Of a DNA stretch of 29,818 nucleotides, positions 24,535 to 29,818 are shown piece by piece. The DNA lies in the NCBI GenBank assembly GCA_016929465.1, contig JAFGIT010000203.1, positions 1-29,818 of the forward strand, in the 5' to 3' direction. A program made the position numbers and the translations under genes. Under the pieces are notes generated by a model, which saw only the letters and a program-made list of their open reading frames with translations, searched no databases and was not told the DNA's origin. The stretch's first letter is position 1. Every line of letters begins with the position of its first letter. Source of the stretch: Candidatus Coatesiibacteriota bacterium (GTDB taxonomy: Bacteria; B130-G9).

Positions 24535-24795
24535 ATCCACCACACAATTCGGCCCGACACCTCCGCGGAGCCCCTGATTCCCGCCTTCAATAAAAACCAC
24601 CCGAGCTAGCCAATAGTGCGAGAGCCGCAGAATTTATGCAAGGAGTGCCGGAGAGGGCCGAATGCGGTCGGGGGAATACCTTGACGCTTGGCTTGCATTG
24701 GCTCAATAGCGGCGGTATCTTGATGCCGATGTTAAATTGTCAATGCAGGAAGCGCTTAACGATATAAACGAATGGGCACCCGGGGTGGGAGCATT

Positions 24796-26286
24796 ATGAA
24801 AGTAACCTTGATTTCACCGTATCTTGACACCATCGCACAGGGCCTGCGATGCCTCTCTTCGTTCATCAAAAGCAAAGGATATGAATGCGAGATGGTCTTC
24901 CTCCCTGACTTCGAGGCGCTCCTGAGTTACGATCCCCAGTTCGCCCGCCCATACTCGCAGAGCCTGATGGATGCCGTCGTCCAGAATTGCTCAAACTCAG
25001 ATATCGTCGGTATCTGCGTAATGAGCAACTTCTTCGACCGGGCTGCTCAGATCAGTGAAAACCTGAGAAAGAACCTGGATGCACCAGTGATATGGGGCGG
25101 GATACATCCGACGGTAATGCCCGAGGAATCTCTCAATCACTGCGACATAGTCTGCGTTGGCGAGGGCGAGTACGCCATGCTCAACTTGCTCGAGGCGATG
25201 GAAGAAAAGAGGGACTACACAGACATCAAGAACCTGTGGTTCAAGAAGGATGGTGCGATCATAAAGAACGAGCTCGCGCCGTTGATTGAGGACCTCGACT
25301 CGCTGCCATTCCAGGACTACGATTACTCAACTCACTACATAGTCTCAGAGGACCGCGATCATCTTGTCAAGATGGACTACGAGATCCAAAAGTCCCAAAT
25401 CGTCAATGGATTGCGCATCTGCGACGGTCTCTGTGTCTATCAGACGATTACGACGCGCGGCTGCCCCCATGCCTGCGCTTATTGCTGCCACTCGGCCTTG
25501 CGTAAGCTCATGCCGGACCAAAAGATACTGCGGCGCCGCAGCACCGAGAACGTGATGCAGGAGCTCGAGCAGGTGAAAGAACAGATGCCCTACGTAGAAC
25601 TATTCCTCTTTGCCGATGAATCGATGCCGGCGATGCCTGCCAAGCGGCTCAAGGAGTTCTGCGATCAATACAAGCGCCGGATTGGCCTGCCCTTTTTCGT
25701 TCAGGTCTCGCCGCCATATATGACCGAGGAGAAAATGGACTACCTCGTTGATGCAGGCATGCGCTGCGCGCAGATGGGCATTCAGACTGGCAGCGAGGAG
25801 GTCAATCGGGTCTATTACAACCGCAGCATAACCAACGACCAGGTTCGAAACGGCGCCAGGCTGCTCAATAAGCACAAGGATAGAATCTGCCCGCCAATAT
25901 ATGACATCATTCTGGATAATCCCTACGAGACCCGAGAGGATGTGCTGAAGACCGTCCGGCTATTGATGGAATTGCCCAGGCCGTTCGTGGTGCAGTTCTT
26001 TTCGCTGACCTTCTATCCTGGGACAGAGATATATGCCAGAGCGAAGGCGGATGGGATCATCGAGAATGAGCGCAACACAGTCTATCGCAAGCACTATCAC
26101 GCATTTGACAAGTCATTCTTGAATTTCCTGGTCATGGGCGCCCATTTCGGATTCCCCAAGCCGCTCATGAAAATTCTGACCAATGGACTCGTCGCCAGGA
26201 CTCTGGACCTGAAGTGCCTGAGGTGGTACTGGCGGCTCGTGCATAGGTCATTGAAGGCCGTGAAGCGAATCCTGAAGCGCGGCTGA
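24796..26286 (+). CDS. B12-binding-domain radical SAM protein (second)
   Basis: From ATG 24796 (GGGAG five bases upstream) the product is 496 residues and begins MKVTLISPYLDTIAQGLRCLSSFIKSKGYE, the usual opening of the group. The eight extra upstream codons are not needed. The cobalamin-binding-like domain includes VGICVMSNFFDRAAQI, VIWGGIHPTVMPEESL and VCVGEGEYAMLNLLEAM. The radical SAM core has RGCPHACAYCCHS, with cluster cysteines near 223, 227 and 230 plus an adjacent fourth cysteine. FADESMPAMPAKRL and GIQTGSEEVNRVYYNR match later strands of the barrel. The basic C-terminal tail (KAVKRILKRG) is unassigned. It is distinct from the protein at 13153. The substrate is unknown, and no clear biosynthetic partner is adjacent. 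Confidence 0.92.
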   Translation: MKVTLISPYLDTIAQGLRCLSSFIKSKGYECEMVFLPDFEALLSYDPQFARPYSQSLMDAVVQNCSNSDIVGICVMSNFFDRAAQISENLRKNLDAPVIWGGIHPTVMPEESLNHCDIVCVGEGEYAMLNLLEAMEEKRDYTDIKNLWFKKDGAIIKNELAPLIEDLDSLPFQDYDYSTHYIVSEDRDHLVKMDYEIQKSQIVNGLRICDGLCVYQTITTRGCPHACAYCCHSALRKLMPDQKILRRRSTENVMQELEQVKEQMPYVELFLFADESMPAMPAKRLKEFCDQYKRRIGLPFFVQVSPPYMTEEKMDYLVDAGMRCAQMGIQTGSEEVNRVYYNRSITNDQVRNGARLLNKHKDRICPPIYDIILDNPYETREDVLKTVRLLMELPRPFVVQFFSLTFYPGTEIYARAKADGIIENERNTVYRKHYHAFDKSFLNFLVMGAHFGFPKPLMKILTNGLVARTLDLKCLRWYWRLVHRSLKAVKRILKRG

Positions 26287-26397
26287 TTGCCAAGACGGCG
26301 CCGAGATGTGCCACTCTCATTCTCCGCCATTCGCACATTGACCCTTCTCGGAGCCTGATTACATTTCAAAGCCCTAAGCGTCGGCTGATGATTCTGG

Positions 26398-26426
26398 TTG
26401 TGCCATCCCGGCCTTTGTACTATATT
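26398..26426 (+). promoter_or_regulatory. Possible promoter of the hydantoinase A gene
   Basis: TTGTGC (26398-26403), a 17-base spacer and TATATT (26421-26426) give a start near 26433 and a leader of about 58 bases. An alternative pair, TTGACC (26338-26343) and TACATT (26360-26365), has a 16-base spacer and a longer leader. I cannot choose firmly. Confidence 0.4.
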
Positions 26427-26490
26427 GCCTCGTTGTTTTCCTTGGCAATTTTGGTTGGAGAAATCGCAATATGGCAAGAGAGGGCGCGCG

Positions 26491-28476
26491 GTGTCACAAG
26501 GCGTGAGAATTGGTGTCGATACTGGCGGCACCTTCACCGATATCATCCTGAGCCGACCGGACGGGACCGTCATCAAGAAGGTACCATCGAGGCCAGATGC
26601 TGCGGAGCAGGCGATAGTGGACGGCTTCTCGGATATCGTCGAGCCATCTGAATCGGGGTCAATCGTACATGGCACGACAATCGCAACGAACGCTCTCCTT
26701 TCGCGAACAGGCAAGAAGACGGCGCTCGTCACGACTGCCGGCTTCGAGGACATCCTCGAGATCGGCCGTCAGAACCGGCCCGATCTATATGACCTCACGC
26801 CAAGAAAGCCAGCCCCGCTCGTCCCAAGGGAGCTCGTATTCGGGCTCGATGAGAGGATGCTGCACACCGGCGAGATCCTTACTCCCCTCACCGACGATGC
26901 TTCAGAGATGCTCTCGCAAGAGCTTGAGGCAGCCGGGGCGAGGTCAGTCGCGATATGCCTGCTTTTCTCATACGCGAATCCTGCCCACGAGCTGAAGGTC
27001 AGGCAGGCGCTCGAAGGTCTTGGCATCTCGATCTCCATATCATCGGACGTTCTACCCGCCTACAGGGAATACGAGCGCTGTGGCACGACCGTTGTCAACG
27101 CGTACGTTGCTCCTTCGATCACGGCCTATCTCAGTCGCTTGAAGGAAGCCCTGAATCGCTGGCGGATCCAGATAATGCAGTCCAATGGAGGCTGCATCTC
27201 CATTGGCGCAACCTGCCAGAGGCCCGTCGTCACGATACTCTCAGGACCTGCGGGCGGCGCGATTGGCGCGCAGAAGCTCGCTGCGAAGGCAGGCGAGCCA
27301 AGGGCAATCTCCTTCGATATGGGCGGAACCTCCACCGATGTGTCCTTGATAGCAGAAGGCCTGAGCTGGAGCACCGAGACGGAGGTCTCGGGTTGCCCGA
27401 TCGCGATACCAGTGATCGACATACACACAGTCGGCGCTGGCGGCGGCTCGATAGGGTATCTCGACGCGGGAGGTGCGCTTCGTGTCGGACCTGAGAGCGC
27501 TGGCGCGGATCCAGGACCGGCTTGCTATGGGAAGGGAGACCAGCCCACCGTTACCGATGCCAACATCGTGCTGGGCAGGCTTTCACCGGACTGGTTCCTT
27601 GATGGCGAATTCAAAATCTATCCCGATAGAGCACATGATGCCATCGACAAGCTCGCCGCCGAGATGGGCATCTCGACTGAAGCCGCTGCAGAAGGGATGA
27701 TACGCGTGGCTAATGCAACGATGCAGAGGGCGCTGTCTGTGGTCTCGGTCCAGCGTGGTTTTGATCCGCGTGAATTCTCGATAGTAGCGTTCGGAGGGGC
27801 GGGGCCGGTTCACGCGTGTGATCTCTGCCGGGCCATTTCGGCGAGGTCGGTCATCGTCCCGCTTCATCCTGGCATTCTGTCCGCAATCGGCATGCTGCAG
27901 GCCGACACGGTCCGCGACTACAAGAAGAGCGTTCTGATACCCGCCGAGGCCGGCAATCTCGAATTGCTGGGGGATGAGTTCTCTGCTCTCGAAGAGAAGG
28001 CTGCCGAGGACCTTCGGGCGGATGGCGTGAACCTGGAGGAAATTCGCTTCGACCGGCTCCTCGAAATGAGATACGTCGGGCAGTCGTATGAGATCAGCAT
28101 CCCATTCTGCACAGATTATCTCCACGAATTCGGCGAGACGTACCTTCAGGAATACGGCTATATGGATGTCGAGAAGCCGAAAGAGATCGTCAACGTCAGG
28201 CTTATGGCCATCGTCCCGAACAAGGCGGGAGAGTTGGTCTTCAGCGAGGCACCGCCGACCGATGGAAGGGAACCGATGATCGGAAAGCAGGCATTGATTG
28301 AGAGGGGCGAGTCTCTCGAGGCGAGGCTCTATCGGCGAGATCTCCTCTTAGCAGGGGAACGAATCAATGGGCCCGCCGTCGTCGTGGAGTACTCATCTAC
28401 AACGTATGTCCCCTCGGACTTCTCATGCGAGGTCGATCATTTGGGCAACCTGGTCCTGCGACAGAACAGAGCCTGA
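26491..28476 (+). CDS. hyuA: Hydantoinase/oxoprolinase family protein, HyuA-type subunit
   Basis: HyuA-type proteins form the ATP-binding half of N-methylhydantoinase, 5-oxoprolinase and acetone/acetophenone carboxylase systems. I start at GTG 26491 (661 residues), with AGAGAGGG six bases upstream. The earlier in-frame ATG at 26398 adds residues that do not fit the family. The N-terminal phosphate loop is GVDTGGTFTDIIL (7-19), followed by HGTTIATNALLSRTGKKTALVTTAGFEDILEIGRQNRPDLYDL. Later blocks include PAYREYERCGTTVVNAYVAPS, MQSNGGCISI, TILSGPAGGAIGAQKLA, SFDMGGTSTDVSLI, GAGGGSIGYLDAGGALRVGPESAGADPGPACYG and AFGGAGPVHACDL. It is complete, but no HyuB partner follows; recN faces it 12 bases downstream. 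The exact substrate is open. Confidence 0.92.
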   Translation: MSQGVRIGVDTGGTFTDIILSRPDGTVIKKVPSRPDAAEQAIVDGFSDIVEPSESGSIVHGTTIATNALLSRTGKKTALVTTAGFEDILEIGRQNRPDLYDLTPRKPAPLVPRELVFGLDERMLHTGEILTPLTDDASEMLSQELEAAGARSVAICLLFSYANPAHELKVRQALEGLGISISISSDVLPAYREYERCGTTVVNAYVAPSITAYLSRLKEALNRWRIQIMQSNGGCISIGATCQRPVVTILSGPAGGAIGAQKLAAKAGEPRAISFDMGGTSTDVSLIAEGLSWSTETEVSGCPIAIPVIDIHTVGAGGGSIGYLDAGGALRVGPESAGADPGPACYGKGDQPTVTDANIVLGRLSPDWFLDGEFKIYPDRAHDAIDKLAAEMGISTEAAAEGMIRVANATMQRALSVVSVQRGFDPREFSIVAFGGAGPVHACDLCRAISARSVIVPLHPGILSAIGMLQADTVRDYKKSVLIPAEAGNLELLGDEFSALEEKAAEDLRADGVNLEEIRFDRLLEMRYVGQSYEISIPFCTDYLHEFGETYLQEYGYMDVEKPKEIVNVRLMAIVPNKAGELVFSEAPPTDGREPMIGKQALIERGESLEARLYRRDLLLAGERINGPAVVVEYSSTTYVPSDFSCEVDHLGNLVLRQNRA

Positions 28477-28488
28477 TGGCGTGAGCCG

Positions 28489-29818
28489 TCAATCCTCCGT
28501 TGAATCGGCGAGCAGCCCGGCCGCAAGCTCATGAGCGTGCCGCCTGCCCTCGCTTCCGAGCATCCTCGCCAGCTCCTCGACCCTGGCATCGCCTTCCAGT
28601 TGGGCGACTGCTATCGAAACGCCCACCTCTGATGCTTCCTTTGTGATCGAGATATGGTTCAGGGCGAACTGCGCGATCTGCACGAGATGGGAGATGACAA
28701 GTATCTGCCGCGATTTGGAGAGCCGCTTCAGCATCTTCCCGACATAATTCCCTGTCGTGCCGCCGATCCCCGAATCGAGTTCATCGAAGACCATGATCGG
28801 GACATCATCTGCCCCGGCGAGTGCCGTCTTCAATGCGAGCATAACGCGAGAGACCTCGCCACCAGACGCGATCTTTCTGAGCGGCATCATGGGCTGGCCC
28901 GGGTTCGTGGAGATGACATATTCGACGGTCTCGAATCCATCCCTGCCAGGCACATCCGCGTCCGTACTTTGAGATTCACGCTCCGCGAATTCCATCCCGA
29001 ACTCGCCCTGCATAGCCAGCGACTTCAGATTGCCGCATACCACCCTGGCAAGGTGCTCTGCTGAGGCCCTTCGGGCGGTGGACAGGCCCTTTGCCCTTGC
29101 CCGTAATTCCTTTAGGACGGCTTCTCGATCAACGCGAATTCGATTGAGCTGGTCGCCTTCCTGCTCGAATTCGGCAAGTTGCTGGCGGAATTCCTGGAGC
29201 TTGCCCAACAGCTCATCCGCTTCGCAGCGGTGCTTTCTGCCAAGTGATGCCAGCGCCGCGAGCCGGTCCTCCACCATCTCCTGCCGCTCGGTGTCGAACA
29301 AGAGCGACTCCCCGAGAGCACGGGCCTCACTCGCGACCTCCTCCAGCGATATCCTCGCGTCGGCGACCCTGTCCGCCATCCTGGAGATCGAGTCGTCCAT
29401 TTTCGAACCATGGATAAGCTGCCGTTCGAGTGACGACAAACTGCCGCAGACCGAGCGCGGCTCGCTCCATAGCTGATCGTCGATTGAAGTGCAGAGCTCA
29501 GCGAGCTTCTCTGCGTTCGAGAGCCTTCTCTTCTCATCCTGAAGCGCCTGGAATTCCCCCTCCTGGAGCTCCAGCTGCGCGAGCTCATCGACGTAGAACT
29601 CGAGCAGTTCCCTTTCCTCGACCATCCGACGTGTCTTCAACTCAGCGGCTTCGATCCTGCGGTCGAGCTCCTTGTGCTGGTCGTATAGGCGGTTGACCTC
29701 GCCTCTCGCGTTCGATAGCCCTGCGAATTCATCCAATGTCAGCAGTTGATATCGCGTCGAGAAGAGCCGCTGGTGCTCGTGCTGTCCGTGGAAATCGACG
29801 ATCTGCTCCCCGATCGCC
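28489..29818 (-). CDS. recN: DNA repair protein RecN, C-terminal part (leaves window at right edge)
   Basis: RecN is an SMC-like ATPase that gathers DNA ends in double-strand break repair. The frame is open to the right edge, so the N-terminal Walker A region is missing and about 442 codons remain. The visible part begins IGEQIVDFHGQHEHQRLFS, the conserved RecN 'iDihGQhehq.Ll' motif. It continues through a long coiled-coil segment rich in Glu, Arg and Leu (about 29700-29100). The C-terminal head has the ABC signature IASGGEVSRVMLALKTALA, Walker B PIMVFDELDSGIGG and the switch region RQILVISHLVQIAQFA. An internal ATG at 29736 is not the start. It converges on hyuA. RecN is usually LexA-controlled, but its promoter lies outside. 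Confidence 0.95.
   Translation of the reverse strand, partial: AIGEQIVDFHGQHEHQRLFSTRYQLLTLDEFAGLSNARGEVNRLYDQHKELDRRIEAAELKTRRMVEERELLEFYVDELAQLELQEGEFQALQDEKRRLSNAEKLAELCTSIDDQLWSEPRSVCGSLSSLERQLIHGSKMDDSISRMADRVADARISLEEVASEARALGESLLFDTERQEMVEDRLAALASLGRKHRCEADELLGKLQEFRQQLAEFEQEGDQLNRIRVDREAVLKELRARAKGLSTARRASAEHLARVVCGNLKSLAMQGEFGMEFAERESQSTDADVPGRDGFETVEYVISTNPGQPMMPLRKIASGGEVSRVMLALKTALAGADDVPIMVFDELDSGIGGTTGNYVGKMLKRLSKSRQILVISHLVQIAQFALNHISITKEASEVGVSIAVAQLEGDARVEELARMLGSEGRRHAHELAAGLLADSTED

Overview
The window is a contiguous, moderately GC-rich bacterial segment with 18 convincing protein genes, one tRNA and several readable regulatory sites. I see no phage, plasmid, transposase or CRISPR signature. 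The gene set suggests a Gram-negative-type, probably flagellated bacterium with c-type cytochromes: FliW/CsrA, a consensus sigma-54 promoter, ResB/CcsA (system II cytochrome c maturation), a GmhA-like sugar isomerase and O-antigen-ligase-family proteins. The large DUF1565/beta-helix secreted protein and TPR-fused O-antigen ligases are of a style common in uncultivated phyla known from metagenomes. I cannot name the lineage from sequence alone.

Layout. Positions 1-1744 (+): the tail of a DUF362 protein and a CapK/PaaK-like adenylate-forming enzyme, stop/start overlapped, followed by hairpins. Positions 1827-4866 (-): a small three-helix membrane protein, csrA and fliW (overlapping), and a NodU/TobZ-type carbamoyltransferase. 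Positions 5179-8315 (+): a promoter, a DUF885 putative metallopeptidase and a GT39-type membrane glycosyltransferase. Positions 8335-11077 (-): a secreted, internally duplicated beta-helix protein with a near-perfect sigma-54 promoter. Positions 11078-12139: a non-coding stretch with three palindromes, tRNA-Arg(CCG), a REP/MITE-like inverted element and an orphan sigma-70-like promoter. Positions 12140-24534 (-): a SAM methyltransferase with its own promoter, a B12-binding radical SAM protein, a SIS isomerase-like protein, ccsA, resB, a secreted Kelch protein with its own strong promoter, and two tandem O-antigen ligase-TPR fusions. Positions 24796-28476 (+): a second B12-binding radical SAM protein and a lone hydantoinase A subunit. 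Positions 28489-29818 (-): the C-terminal part of recN, leaving the window.

How they fit together. The theme is envelope and surface work. Glycan building or modification is represented by CapK-like, carbamoyltransferase, GT39, GmhA-like SIS, the Wzy/WaaL-like pair and the methyltransferase. Cytochrome c assembly is represented by resB-ccsA. Export is represented by the beta-helix and Kelch proteins, and flagellin-linked post-transcriptional control by FliW-CsrA. RecN, the tRNA and hydantoinase A are unrelated housekeeping or metabolic genes. The most notable regulatory arrangement is a textbook -24/-12 promoter for the beta-helix gene, with two identical 19-bp palindromes about 145 and 214 bp upstream of the inferred start site, where enhancer-binding activators normally bind. 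No activator gene is in view.
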